From assembly GCA_016165875.1 (NCBI GenBank), contig JABBOT010000011.1, positions 14,339,808 through 14,403,807 of the forward strand: DNA of 64,000 bases, given 5' to 3'. The translations under genes and the position numbers were made by a program. The first letter of the stretch is position 1, and every line of letters begins with the position of its first letter. Below the pieces are notes generated by a model. That model saw only the letters and a program-made list of their open reading frames with translations, made no database searches and had not been told where the DNA came from. The DNA comes from Acanthopleura granulata. Lineage: Eukaryota > Mollusca > Polyplacophora > Chitonida > Chitonidae. This document shows, in pieces, positions 37,701 to 52,849 of the stretch.

Positions 37701-40503
37701 TCGTTACCGCCTCTTACAAGTATATAGCAAACTTAAGCGCACGGTTACACCGAGACCTCAGAGAGACAGATGATGGTTTCGCTGGCCATCTGTTTCCATC
37801 GGCGCCGTGACCAATGAAGTCGAGTGTTCTAACTCAACTCATGCGTTGTCTTACTGTACTTAAGCTTTCCTCTTTTCGGTCGTTATACAAATGACAAAAC
37901 TCTTCAGAACGGCGTCATTAGACGTGACTTGATAAATAAATGAAACCAGACCGAAGTCTTATAAGATCTAAGCCTTGGTGTAAGTTCAAACACTCACATG
38001 CCATTATTTTATCAACAATGGATAATTCAGAGAGATACCCGCATTTTTTCAACATCGAAAGAAATATACATGTATATATATGTAAAAATATTGTTTATAC
38101 CGCACATATACAAAAGAGATGAAACACAGAATTGATGATGAATTAAACTTTCCTTTTCGTCCCAAGTTAACTCTTGCAAGGCCTTATACTTCGACTATGG
38201 CATTTTGATTCGATATATCAGTATCTCTGACAACAACAACCATTTAATATAATGTACCAAACTTTTAATAGATTAACAACTGAATAATTAGGTGTGAAAA
38301 ATTTCAAGCAAACCGCTAAGCAACTTATCTAAAGTCTTGTTCTGTGTTGTTTTATATTATTAAGTATTTTGGTTTATGATTGATTGATTGCAGAAAAGTC
38401 AGTCGGTATATTTATGATGAAAATTTCAAGAATCCCTTAAAGTGCTTCTCAAAGAAAGCATTCATCAAACTCTTAATCCTTTGCTCTCAGCTCCTTGTGT
38501 GTAAATTATTAAGCCATCATAAAACGGCGTTAAGTTAAAATTCACATTTTCCCACGAGAATCGGCTTGTACGAAAATCCTAGAAACAATGTCCTTCCGGT
38601 AGACCCGACTATGCCTTCCTATTGTGTGGGTTAGGTACGACATCGCGCTATACCTTTTCTTTTACCTGTGTATTCAGTTATAACTATGACTTAATCCACA
38701 ACCGGAATCCATCCCATCAACGATCGGTGGGTGCCCGTAAAGACGGCTCGTGAGACTGTCGTGGGAACTGTCAGTCTGTCAGAGCGCAAGCATGGTCGAA
38801 TGCGAGTCGGGACAATATAGCCGTTTTATTAAATAACATTTAACCGAGCAATGGTCGATAACACGTTCAAGGGACAAAGCATTTCTCCAGTTCCTAACAA
38901 GTTTTAATGGGCTTGCATTTTGTGCCTTCCTCTCGGCGTGACAATAGAGCCTGGTTGAAGATACTTTACTCGACTATTGAGTTACCAGTCCATAAGGCGT
39001 TTGCTGTTAATAACAGAGTTATCGACCTTTATGTCTACTCTCCTGTATTTGTATTAGCCTTGCTAATGAAGATAGACTGAGAGACGGGGAAACAATCTTG
39101 ATAGGTATCGAAAAACCGTCGTCTTGGCTCATAATCAGAAATAATTTTTCATCTTTTATTCATTAACATTGTTTTCGCCATTCTCTTAACTTGATCGGCG
39201 TGACAGAGTCTCTGAATGGGAGAGGTTTCAAAGAGAGCAGATCTGAAAGAAGAGCGTGCCGGAAGACGATTTTTTTCTTTCTGAGGCTTACCAGGAACAA
39301 CCGCGGGTGAAGACTTTAGGGTGGTTTTAAGAAGCTTCCTGGGTTTGATTGATTCCCAGTAAAAAGACGACACATTTATAGACTTTATAATAATTCATAC
39401 CTGAATTTCTATGCGGGGCAATGCGGGCAGACCAAGAGGCTATAGATGTCCGCTGTCAGAATTACATCCGGTTGTGAATTCTGAACGCCCTCCTCCTTGT
39501 ATTATATATAATCTATTGTAGAATACATTTAAAATCCCACCGCGTCCCTTTATTTTCTTTTCTTTTAACATCATTAAGTTAAAGATTTCGGATAAGTTTT
39601 TTATTTCATTTGTGTTTGCCAAGCAAGTTGTTAAATGTTCCTCTTAAAAGCAACGACTTTCTTCTGGATCTTTCTTTGTTGTTTTAGTTGCAAAATTCAC
39701 CAACCACTAGGAGAAAATGTGTTTCAGACTAAAAGAAAAGAAAGCTCAAGAGAGTTTGTTGTTTAACAGAAACTTCTCGCAATACTTTACCTAACGGCCT
39801 AAGATTGCTGATGTATTTTCTGTAACATTTTAATTTCTACCAACTTCTCTGTTTGTCATTTTTCAGATATCTATTTATTCATTTGACTGGAGTTTAACGC
39901 CTGACTTGACAATGATTAACAATACAACATAAAACGACGATAGACAGTTAGGGTAGACGATAGTCGAGGAAACTGTGTATTATCAGGAATAAAGCACCGC
40001 CAATGGCCAAGTAGACAAACCTGATTATTCTCTGAACTGAAGGCTGCAACTGAACCCGGAAGAGTGTATTTGAGTCCAGGCGAGACGAACACTTTATTCT
40101 AATGAGCCAGACAGAACCACAAACCAATTGCGGCGATCTGCTATTCTTTTCCAAACACTGCCGCTTAGTGCGTAAACAGAGCGATACACCATTTTCAACA
40201 TTATCTGTGAATTTTATAGTATAATTTTCAGTGATTTTAGTTAAGAGTTAAATTCTTAAGTAGAACTGGTTCCATAACTGACTAATTTATCGACAGATTT
40301 CAAATTATTATTGAATAGGCTTCAGAGGAATTAATTCCACAAAAAAACGCATATTGTATTCTGCCCCAAAACTGTAAACTTGTAACTTAATTTAATATCT
40401 GGCTAATTAAAAAACAGTCTCTGCAGTCTGTCATGTTAACGAGCCCGCTGTGGAATACCTGTCATAAATGTATACTTCGCTACTAAAACACCGGTAGGTT
40501 ATT

Positions 40504-40755
40504 CATTTATTTGTTTATTTATTGATTTGACTGATGTTTTACGCCGTACTAAAGAACATTTCACTTATATAATGGCTGCCAGTATTATGGTGGGATGAAA
40601 CGAGGTAGATCCCGGGGAAATCCACGACCATCCGTAGATGACAGACCTCCCCACGTACGGTAGAGAGGGGAAGAAGTCAGCGTGAGGTGTGCGTGAACTC
40701 ATAACGTTGATGAGAGGCATCTTGGCCATTACGCTGTACTCGATCACGGATCCGC
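40504..40755 (-). mobile_element. SINE copy 6, near full length, diverged
   Basis: On the minus strand the head GGCGGATCCGTGATCGAGTA is followed by GCGTAATGGCCAAGATGCCT, the body (CCGTACGTGGGGAGG) and the tail CAGTCAAATCAATAAATAAAC. More substitutions and small indels than copies 1, 5 and 8, so probably older. Confidence 0.8.
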
Positions 40756-42279
40756 CCTCCCCCTCCTTAATTGAAAGGTCATAATATACCCAACAGATTG
40801 GCTGATATCTTACATCATATTTTATCTGAAACGTAAAAAGAACTGAGGTCTAATATTTTCATCAATCATTCCGTTTGGTGACGTAAGGGATAGGAGAGAA
40901 TTAGCATATCAAACGTCTGAATAAAATGGACGCAACTTGTCATTTTGACCCCCCCCCCCCCACCAAAAAAATCATTCAAAACAGAAAAGCACGGCTTTCT
41001 AGACAGGTCATGTATGACATTAAATAGGACTATACACACAAACCAAAGTAAAAACTAACCAGGAAATAACCAAATGGCATGCGATTTGTGCACTTAACAC
41101 TGGTGCAATATTCTTATCAATGAAATTCTAAGCTAGGTTCTTATCTAAACTGAGCTGAATTTTGATCGCGGCTATACCAAGAAAGACAATCGTGAAAAGC
41201 CGTATTGTATCGCTGGCGAACTCTCCCACGGACATCGACGAGGCTCTTTAGGACGGTTACCTGTGAGGTAGGATGAGGATCAAAGACACGGCCGCCCAGG
41301 TTATTGTTCAGCACTCATACGCCGTTGTATGTCAGCAAACAGGGCAAACAAGCTGGCATGCTGGCTGCTGTTTAACCCCCGATTTCATACCTTATTCGCA
41401 CCATTATCTTTAATGGAAAGCTTAAAGAAAATACGACGGGGAGAATATCGAGTCCGCGCGCCGAGAGCAGAAGAAGCTGAGAAGCAATAGCCGAGTTAAC
41501 AGAGATGAAATGACAACGCGGATGAGAGATGTAATGGGACATATCAGAGAATGTTTGAGTGGGCTCGCAGCTTTCCCACGACCCTTGGACCGAATGCCTT
41601 CTTACCCCATGTGCACTTTTATACTCGTAATGGTTCAAATTAAAGTGTCCGCGGCCAACCCAACTAAATAAATTATATTTAGGCTAACAAAAAATATATT
41701 CCATGAAATACCCATACTGATTTTATTCATCCGCCAAGAACATTTATTACGTATTTTCGTCATCAATGAAAACTGTTGACTACTTCTCTTTACATGAATC
41801 CGTCTTAATTTTTATATTTACATATTTTCTTACTTCCTTGGTGGTTTGTGTCGTTTTATGGAAACTGGTCTTGCGATTATTGACCCGAACGTCCATTTTG
41901 ATTGACGCTTTGTATACGAATGTCGGTTTCGACGCCTTGGTTCCAGATTGATAAAACTATAAACCTGAGCCTCGTTTTCATCACAAATGACATAAATAAT
42001 TAAATAAAGGAACAAATACTTTAAACTTTTTCACTTTCACAGATAGAAACTCCACATATTGTAGAGTTGGACCAAAGCTTCACAGTTGCTTGTATTTAGT
42101 CATTTGGTTAATTGTGAAGCTGTCATTATTTAAGTACCATTTTTCCCACAGAATGAAGATGGTTTTAATTTCACCCGTGTTGCTTCAAACAGCTGTATCT
42201 GATTTCCATAATTTTCTTCAGCTACCTATTTTATCACAGCCTCGATAACAATTCGAAAACTCTCTCAATCTTCCCCTAT

Positions 42280-42560
42280 TTAACAGCGATCGTGGCCGCC
42301 ACAGACATCGGCTCAGAGCCCTAATACGATTTTAATAGCTCTTCTAGCAGACAAGCCAACTTCGCCTCGAGCTCCTGTCGGTGACGTCATCGCTGCCTGT
42401 GTTGCTTAAGTATCATGAGCGAGGGCTGCAGCCGCCCTCGCGCTCACGTGATGTTACTTACACCTCGGTAGCGGTACTATCAATCATCCGCTAGTCAAGT
42501 CACTGAGATTGTCTCTAATTGGCACTAATAAAGCTCGAATTTCTTTAGCCCTTCCTCAAA
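42280..42560. promoter_or_regulatory. candidate cis-regulatory island in Arx intron 1
   Basis: A locally GC-rich, non-repetitive block with a palindromic CRE TGACGTCA (42382-42389), an E-box CACGTG near 42445-42450, a PBC/Meis-like ATCAATCA (42479-42486) and a homeodomain core TAATTG (42516-42521). An 8-bp-arm hairpin (GCGAGGGC/GCCCTCGC, 42419-42441) lies in the middle. The contrast with AT-rich surroundings and the motif density suggest an enhancer; this is inference only. Confidence 0.3.
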
Positions 42561-45500
42561 ATGCAGACGCTGATGGTATCTGGTCTTTGACTGCGGTATG
42601 GTCACTCTTTACATCCTTTATCTATAGTGGAAACACTTAGCGTTCACTTTTGACGGCCTAATCTCAAGAGCATGACTTTTGTTTTGTCGAATTTAACAAA
42701 ACAGATGTGCTTACGCTAGTGATCAAGATTCGTTGTCAGTAATGGTAAGGCAAATTTTAGTTTTAAACTACCTACTCCCGTCAGGTGTCTACGACCGAAA
42801 ACATGAGACAAGATTTGGTATTTCAGGTGTCTTGTTCTTACAAAGTGTTAAATTTCGCATATTATTTGTTGAATGCTTTGGTTGATGAGGTTTTCAACAC
42901 GCTATTGACAGAAGTTATCTATTCTTCCTTGGAACTGTTTTATTTCAGGTTGCTGCACACGTTTTATTTTCCCACCTTTTGTTTTCTGTGTCATTGTGTG
43001 TTGATTAGAGTTAAGTATATAACATTATTCACTTTCACAAAGTCAACTTGCTAACTGTGTAACCCATTTTTCTTCAGAAAAAAAACTCCCCTCACAATAT
43101 ATAGCAAATAAAATGCATTTAATCTTAACTTTCCGGCAATTAAATGCATATTGTAAAATATATATCTATAATAGTTGTACAATAATCCGAAACCTATGTG
43201 GGCAAAACAGACTGAATGTTTTTACATGAAGTACACCCCCAATTTGTTCTGAAAGTTGGAAGGGCACATAAAACCGTATAGTTGAGATTGATAATTCATG
43301 GAATCGGAAGCAGATGCAGCCTGTTTCTGGTCTTGGAACATCTCTACCTTGGTGGCAAGTTTGTCGGGTCTATTTGTCAGAATTGTTCCCGCCTCTTTCA
43401 TTCGACATGACACACCCGTTATTCCACGTGGGTCTTCTCAAACTCAGCACAGTCTCTTCATCATGAGCCACCCTAACGGGAACCAGGAGCAGAGTCGCTG
43501 GCGTTAATTATCTACATGTAGCTGATGAGAAGAAAAAAAAACAAACGCTGTCTTTCTAAGCCGGTTCAGGGACCGTATTAAATTGACAAAATAGTTTTGA
43601 TCTGAGGAGAGAAAAGATTATGTTATGTATGTATAAGTGTAAAAAGTAGAAAAAAGGCAAGGGCTGTTTGTTATTTCATCAATATATCGGTGATTCACAA
43701 TGGTGTACAAATCAGGCTGATGCTATACGAAATTTGGAGAGAATTTGGTCATTTAAAAGCACGAGAGTATTATGGTGTTTCACATAAAGAAACTTTTTCT
43801 TTTTCTCTCAAAAGTTTTCTTTTATTTTTGTTTAAAAGAACCGAGAATCCCTTGAGTTGTACCACCCGTATCGCTATATCGAAAAGATTTATTTCTGTGC
43901 GCATATAGGCCTTTATTTTTTTTTCCGGCTCCATGTGGAAAGAGGACATGTTTAGTGGATAAAAGGAAATTCATGTGTTTATAAATTCGAGTTTTTAAAT
44001 GACGCCAATGCTTACGGAAGCGAGGTGTATAAAGCACCTGAACACAAAAGCCGTAGCTTAAGTAAGTTTGTAGTGTCGCTTCCTCAACAGATCGAAGTTA
44101 AGAATAAATGAAAAGAGGTGCACCGAGGCACACAGACCTTTGAGTATCCCGAGTCTGTTGGAATGTTGTGAAAATGGCAAATTTACGGTATAAAAAAGAA
44201 ATCCATGGTTTTGTGTACTTCGGGATATAACGAAATGCTAATATCGAACGCTAGGCGGCGCTTCTGGTATTCTGTTGCTTTTTTATTGGTTAAAGTTTTC
44301 CGACGCTGTCTCAGTGGTTGACAGTAGAAGCTATATGCATTGCTTATTGTGTCAGGCTGTCGAGGTAAAAAAATAATGGTTTGTATGATAACGGATTAGG
44401 AACATCTGCATTTGATTGGAGGTACAAGGAAATATTGACTAGTCGAAACTTTAACCAGAAGTCATCCCTCCCACCAGTGCCTCTTCAGCCTCTATCCACT
44501 CCACAACCCCCACCCCTCTCCTTGAAGGAACACTTCAGAAAAAACTTTGGTCGGCTTCTGTGACAGTTTAAATTGAATACTGGGAAAAGTCAGAATCGAT
44601 TAAGATAATTTTTGTATGCGTGTGGCGTTGTTTCTCGACTCTGATTGGTCATTTGAACTGTCCACTGGTCGTCTGCCTAAGCGAGTCGATTTTGTTAGCT
44701 TAGAGGACAGCGTTCTGTATACCTCTGTGTCCCTATGATCTTTACCCTGAGACCGGATCGATTCCGGGAGCCAGCCATTAAAACTAACCCCCGTATCCCT
44801 CCCAACACCAGAGACCTCAGACGAGTGCAGTCTAAGAGACATCAGCAAAAACTACTCTTCGTGTGGATATGCCATCCCAACGGACTAGCTTCAGACTTTT
44901 TTTCTTGGCTTAAGTTTGCGTCTCTGGAACTCAAACATATATAAGAAACGAGGATTGATATATACCACAGACTCCAAACACGTATCTTGTTGGAAATTAT
45001 CCGGGTAAATTGTCCAGGTAAACGAATTATGTTACCGTACAGTGCTCCCAACAGTTTGATTTTAAATTAAAAGTTCTTTCATTATCTTTTCTCTCTTTTT
45101 TACATTTTTAAGTGCCTTACTTTGAAATTTTCATTTTCATCACTTCTGCATTGTTTTTCGAAATGTAATCATGAATTTGAGAGTCACTGTGCATGCATAT
45201 GGTTGGTGTTCATCATGCTTAATGTTTGATCCCAACTTTATAGTCATGTCTTATTTGGCAGAACATACCATGGTCAGTCTTAGTTGGCAGAATGTAAGAA
45301 GTACGTCTGATACATCACCGTATATACATTTGCTGTTATCATTAATGTACCTTTAAAACATATGCATTGTGTGTAAAATCATATAGTTTTTATCATTTTC
45401 ATTTCTTTCTTTCTTTTGGATATTTATTGCCTTTTGTCTTTCAATAACCATCCCACAAGCATGTGTGAAAGTGTTATTGTTATTTTTATTATATGGTTAT

Positions 45501-45967
45501 AGCGGTTATTTGGTATATTATTCCTCGTTCACTCAACGTTAATCTGCACCGAAAGCCGCCATAAATGGTGTCTGTTCCGTGTTACGTTGAATAATATTAC
45601 TTGGAAATCTGAAAAATCTTAAATTTTGAAAGCTGTATGTTTTGAAATGTGGAAAGACGGAAATATTATCTTGTCAAAAACGAAACATTTATGCAGGTCC
45701 ACCTGTATGGCCTACAATATTTTGAAAGCAGTACGAAAATTATGTAATCTCATCATTCCTAAAATTGGTTGGGGGCTAAATAAACGCTGGTAAACTGTAA
45801 TGGGAAGAGAGAGTTGTGTTGTTAAATAGTACTTCTTTTGAGTAAATAACCGACGAAAACTCAAAACCAGTACTCAGTTTTGCAGAAAGTTGACGACAGA
45901 CGTTGTTAATCGACTTACATTTACCTACGATGAGCATTTTATTTATTACCTGCCTGATACAGTCTAA

Positions 45968-47035
<1,068 letters not shown>

Positions 47036-47142
47036 TAAGTTTTCTAATTTATCCAATCATTTCTAATGTTAAATAGCCATTAAGGACGAAAGTGAAAGGC
47101 TAGTATTTTTCTTTATCCTAGAAGAGGTTATTGTGACTTCAA

Positions 47143-47210
47143 GCACTATTCGAAGAAACTGACCACAAGCAATACTCGAAGAAACTGACCACAAGCCATA
47201 TTCGAAGTCG
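47143..47210. repeat. 27-bp tandem repeat, about 2.5 copies
   Basis: AATACTCGAAGAAACTGACC followed by ACAAGC repeats with single mismatches just inside intron 2. Looser echoes of related words (GCAGTTATC, AACTACAA, TATTCGA) continue to about 47600, suggesting a larger decayed array. Confidence 0.65.
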
Positions 47211-47995
47211 TGATCACGGATCTTCGTATCAAGTACAACTACGTCATCTGTTTTATTATTCGGTTTGCTGACAGCAACTGCAAGCAGTTAGGCCTGTCTA
47301 TTGCATCCCGGGTATTGATACTAAATGAAGCTAGAAGCGGTTATCTGTATTCGAACTATAACTAAGCAGGTATCTATTTTCGATATTACGACAACAGCTA
47401 AAAAACTTAGATCTACGCTTTCTTTGGATGATAATGTTTCATACAAATACCAACAGTTATCAGTTGCATGTTGATATTAGATATAACCATAAGTATGGTA
47501 GGTATTAGGTATAACTACACGTGTTAGCAGTTATTCCTCGTATCTTCTTATTTTGATTTTAAATACACTCAACTACAAGGAATTATGTCTTGTACAGGTA
47601 TGTTCGCCTGAAGTGCTGCCAGTGTGGCTTTAAACCCAATTCATTTAGTCAGACCTTCATCAGTTGTATCTGCACATCCCCAAATTAGTTGATATATTTT
47701 CGTTTTATATTATGACCTTAACACGTCAGTAGTTGTACATCCATAAGCAGTTACGTTTACTTTTCTGAGACCTAAAGTTTTAAGTGGCTACAGTCAGTTT
47801 GTGTTGATATAGTACCTTATAGGGGAACACTCACACGTCGAAACATACTAGTTGTGACAGAGAACGGCTTGAGGATATGCTTCATTTTTGCATCGCCTCA
47901 ACAAAAATTATACACATAGACATATACCTTTTAGTCAGAAATCTTCAAGATTGGGCACAATTTCGCTTACAAATGAGTATATATGTACATTGTAA

Positions 47996-48080
47996 AAGAC
48001 TTCAACACAGAGAGTAAAACCAGAGCAGCGAATGGCCGGTGAAATCCGGCCTCTTTTCAATTTACCCCAGTAACTGGCAA
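47996..48080 (+). repeat. dispersed repeat family C copy
   Basis: GAGAGTAAAACCAGAGCAGC, GGCCGGTGAAATCCGGCCTC and TTTACCCCAGTAACTGG parallel the copies near 1930-2035 and 31730-31835. The middle word contains the inverted pair GGCCGG/CCGGCC. Confidence 0.55.
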
Positions 48081-50534
48081 CACCTGAACTTTTGAGTCCA
48101 TTTTCTCATTTTTAACGCTAGTTACACCGCAGAAAAACTGCCAGTTCTTGTTAAGGTTAAATCTGCGAAGTGTTCAAGTGTATAAGTCAAACTGCATGCG
48201 TGCTGAATATAAATCAAAACACGAATTTACTTTGTAACCTATAATAGCTGCTTATGTATCTCTGTCACATGACTAACATAGTATGTTTGCGTAGCAATAT
48301 TTGTTTAAAAATACTAAATTCTGTAAGAAAAAGCTTAATTTTTTAGTATATATAGTATTAATAGAGTATTCAGTTTTAACACGACTTTTACTGTTATGAA
48401 TACACCTTAAAATGAATTGAAAGTATGCAATATTTATAACTAAATATGTACTAGTATATAAGGTATAGTTTTTCATACAATCTGTGTTGGTCTTTAATGG
48501 TGTAGAATAAGATTACAAAACTGAAATGTAACTCATTTATATCGACACGGTATGGTTTCACACACTTAAGTGTTAGGTATTAACAGGGTACCAGACATAC
48601 ATGTCACAGGGATTTAGGGCGTGAGCAAGAACGAGGGTTAAAATTTCATGTTCAGCTGTGTTGTTTTGGTCTCACTGGTAAGATATCTTAAGAGTATTCG
48701 ATTGCTCAGCTCAAACAAAAACACGAACTTGTTTTTCTTTCGTTATTTTATTTCGTTTTAATTCCGGGTAAACTTGATTGAAACCTTGGCCACGCCATAG
48801 CATTTTCACTTCGGCGTAAGATTTACATTTTCGATGGGTTAAGTAAAAAAAGACGAACCATTGCAAGGTCGGAATCGATTTAAATTGATTGTTTTACTTT
48901 GAACACATGTTTGATTATTAGCGCTAATTTACACTTTTCTTCTTTTTTATATTAATTGTATCGAGTTTTAAGTTACAAGACCTTACATTGTTGGCTTGCG
49001 GATTTAGAGCAATTGACATAGCACGCTAATGCACATAATGTGGCTTAAAAAGAACTCTCCTTATCTGGATGTACGGATAGTTGCTGAAAGGATTAACATT
49101 TTTACCTCCTTTTCATTGGATAAAATGAAAAAAGTAATTCTCGTGACCAACATTACGGGGGCTAGTTTTTGAAGCCATGTTTATTTTTCCTATAAATACG
49201 AAGATTTTTAGAGAAAAATTCAGATTTACGTGCGTCATTCTTGGGTAATGTTTTAAGAAGGATTGCCTACAGAATTAACAGCTTTTAGTTTGAATTTATT
49301 TAATCTTTTGTTGACCAGTGAACCCGCTTTTGTGGATAGGCATGAAGAGGCCAGTCTACTTCAAAATTCGTCAAACTGTCAATTTATTTATTACATACAA
49401 GTATAAATTTGCAGATTCGATAATTTTCATGGATTTCAAAGCATACGTATCTACCTACCTCTTAGAAGCCTTATGTTATATAGTAAACGCTTGTCTCCTA
49501 AAAGATATGAGGCATACTGTCTCTACTACTGCTCAACCGATCGGCTAATCAATTATAGCCCAAAGAGTCAATGAATGAATGGTTGATTGACTTATTATGG
49601 TTTAACGTCAATTCAGGAATATTACATCCATACTGTGACAGTACATACATGTAGTTCAAAGAGGATTTCCCGATCGGTATTTCCATGACCAGATGACATC
49701 ATGTCGAGAGAATACCATACAGGTTAATGATCATGACAGTATCTGATCTGTCAGAGGAAACCACAACCTCTCGTCAAAAGGAAAATTGATGTCTTGGGTA
49801 TTTGCGCTCATAACATGGGTCATAATTTATTAATTACACGATACCATAATTAACATCGATTAAACATCTTGAGCAAATGTTAGCGTGCATGAGGTTGGCC
49901 TCAAAAACCGAATCGGGAATATTTAAAGAGACGGATTTCCACATCCTTGTTTTAACGGTATGTTGTTAATTGTGGTTAAACTTGACATAATATTCCTCAA
50001 AATCATGTTAATTTGTTATGGCATTTGCAGTAATGTTATTAAGGCAAGCCTACATCACAGGCCTAAATATACATCTAGAAAAGTGCAAGTTTTCTTAAAA
50101 CTGAAAGGAAGACAGGCGCATAAACTGGTACGAACATGCTCATTATGCCACGTGTATGTATTTAAAAGCAGATGAAGTTACGATCGGGTGTAAGTTCTGC
50201 TTTTGTAAGCATGCGTAAAAATGTATATCTCTGATTACTCTAATTATATATATGGCAGATGCTTCTGGCATAACTTTAAATGGATATTTAGAAATGAAAC
50301 TGATGGCAAGGCCCAATTTGGCAGATAAGACAATTTGGAGGTAATTTCTGTGATGTCAATAAATTTGATTTGGACGCAGTTTTTAAATTTGTAAGTCGTG
50401 AAAATGATTATGGTGTCATATTATGACGCCATATTGAACGTCTGTTTTATACCCATGATATCTGCACTTAATTCAATGCAGTTATGAAGATATAAAACTT
50501 TCTGCCAGGGAATTTTACAATATTTAGACATATA

Positions 50535-50575
50535 TGATTTATATGATTGGTGTTTTACGCCATGCTCATAGAAAC
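50535..50575 (-). mobile_element. SINE 3' tail remnant
   Basis: ATATGATTGGTGTTTTACGC followed by CATGCTCA matches the reverse complement of the SINE tail (GCGTAAAACACCAATCA). Only about 40 bp is left. Confidence 0.55.
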
Positions 50576-51039
50576 GTATGATCATAAATCTGCTTTCCTT
50601 TGGGTTTCTCGTGTTTTTGTTGTTTTAATATTTATTTTCATTATGTTTAGGCTTTAAAGCTGAATTATCTGTGGTTAAACAATCGTCATTGTTGTGCGGG
50701 TCTGGGAAATTAAAACAGTTTACAATTTTAAGATGATATTTTTGAATATATAAATTTCTGCTGATCTTTCAGCCCACAATCCGAATGCCCTACTTTCATC
50801 ACTGATCCTATGTTTTTGTATGGGTAATGAAAATACGTTGCTAAAGAATCACCAATGTAATTAACATATGACGAATCGCTAGAAGATAACTTCATCACGG
50901 GGTTTCGTTGGCAGAGATGGCTCAGTAAAAATCCAAGATGCTATTTGCTTTCTCTGTCATTAAGACAAAACTTGTATCCCTTTTTCGTGGCCATTCGTAT
51001 GTGTTTTACGTGTCGACGGCGATGATTCGAACCATTTCC

Positions 51040-51440
51040 TCTTCTAACCAGGAGAGCCATCAACCTCAAACATGACTATTTGTCGAAAAGCTTTGACGAA
51101 ATATTCAAATCGCTAGCTAAAGACGCCTTGCTAAACATTGAAGACACTGTGACATTGCATTTGACGACGAGGCAAATAGACCCATGTCCCCCTCATACAG
51201 GCCAGGTTTGACTAATTGAGGCTCCCAACAGACTTTCTCCAGAACTATTGACAAAACGGACCCAGCTCAAAGAGGCACTTGTTGTTTCTTCACCCTGTTT
51301 CTACATTTAATTTGACCGCTCCGTCGAAAGGCGATGCTTGCACGGGGCCCCAATCGCTACAGTAATCGGTCCTTTATTTGACTGGCCAATGGCAAAACAT
51401 CACAGTTCCTGGCGCATCCCGCCAGGGGGCCTTTTAAGGG
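51040..51440. promoter_or_regulatory. candidate cis-regulatory island in Arx intron 2
   Basis: A GC-richer, non-repetitive block with a homeodomain core TAATTG (51213-51218), a CCAAT box (51386-51390) and several AT-rich TTTAATTT/TTTATTTG words, bounded by AT-rich repeat-like sequence. It has no sustained open frame. An enhancer or conserved non-coding element is plausible; cross-species conservation was not testable here. Confidence 0.25.
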
Positions 51441-52674
51441 TTTTTTATTAAATTATTTTTTTACCATGTTATCCTTGTTACAAAGCCTTTACATTATCTT
51501 GGCTGTTTGCAAACGTTCTATACGTAACTCCTCAAATTAGCGCCATACACTCTTTGTCTTAGTGCTTAGGAAACCCAGTGTTACAAAACAGCGCACTCTC
51601 TTCTAGGCATTACAACTGTCCATGCGACATGTGTTTATACAATGTAGTCCTTGCTGAAACTTGTATAACTAATAATATTATGATGATATAACTTAATTGC
51701 TAATAATAATACTAAAATAGCGGATAGGGGTGCCATGCAAGCCTTGGGTAAAATATATTCAGTTCTGGCCAAGTCAGTTTATAAAAAATAAATCATATAC
51801 ATTCATGTATATTTTGGAGAAAACAGAAAATCCGTCTAGAGACAAGACCAGTTGTGTTATATTGCATTTGAACCATACATTTCTTAGAACAGTCATTAGT
51901 GTGTTTGTATTTCTGCGGGAATCTCTTTGATATAATGTGTCAGTTTTGGTAATGACGGGTAAAATTCCGTTTGTCACTATGCTTGGTGAAATTATGACAA
52001 ATTTGATGGTAATCAATAATTTATAACATTCCTGAACACTCTAATGCCCTAATGGACTCCCTATAATATGCATCCTTCATTTCTCGTGGTCTCGCTCTAT
52101 TGCCCTTTTAGAGCCCCCTGTAGCCCCCATAAAGCCCAGCCCCTGACCATCCAGATCCAGGTCTTTCCTGTGTGAACATTTTCCGTTATAGCAAATTCAC
52201 GGATTGCTTCTGAAATTCATCTCTGCGACTTGTACACATTTGCGCAGCTCGTATAAAAACCTCACTTCCTTTATTGTCGGCTTCAGATATGACCCCAGAA
52301 AGACTCTACAACTCTGATTCAAAGCACACATTGCATATTTTAAAAAATAACGCAGACTTTTAAGCTGATCTTTCATATAACCAAAGGAAATCTGTCCAGC
52401 GCACAACGTTATAAAGAGTCCGACTTTGGTTTTTTTTATATGCACAATTATAAAACCATTCATGGGCGTTACCATGGCAGGAATGCTGATAACGGGAACG
52501 TAGAATATGCAATACATAATCTCTGAGAAGGAATAGTAAACAAAACAATGCATCGCGTACAGCCCTGTAAGTGAATCTATCGTATACGCCTTTCGGCATT
52601 CCTTCGGTTTAACTCACGCTTTCTTACATCATTTAGGCCTAGATGTTTATCTGATTGATCTTTAACGCCATAGG

Positions 52675-52849
52675 CTCGCTGTGAGTTCAAGTCCTGCTCA
52701 TGCTGGCTTCCTCTGCGGCCGTACGTGGGAAGGTCTGCCAGCAAGCTGCGGATGGTCGTGGGTTTCCTCCCACCATAATGCTGGCCGCCGTCGTAGAAGT
52801 GAAATATTCTTGAGTACAACATAAAGCACTAATCAAAGAAATAAATAAA
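52675..52849 (+). mobile_element. SINE copy 7, 5' truncated, with 14-bp target-site duplication
   Basis: Starts within the box-B region (CTCGCTGTGAGTTCAAGTCC) and runs to the AAAT tail, with the CCCCGGG body segment missing. It is flanked by perfect 14-bp direct repeats TTTAACGCCATAGG at 52661-52674 and 52850-52863. This shows retroposition by target-primed reverse transcription with 5' truncation. The target itself looks like a reverse SINE tail remnant (GATTGATCTTTAACGCC). Confidence 0.92.

Noticed and set aside
43298..43507. 69-codon frame that reads like a globular peptide
   Set aside because: No family recognised, no flanking exon signals, and a similar-length frame on the opposite strand. 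Insufficient support.
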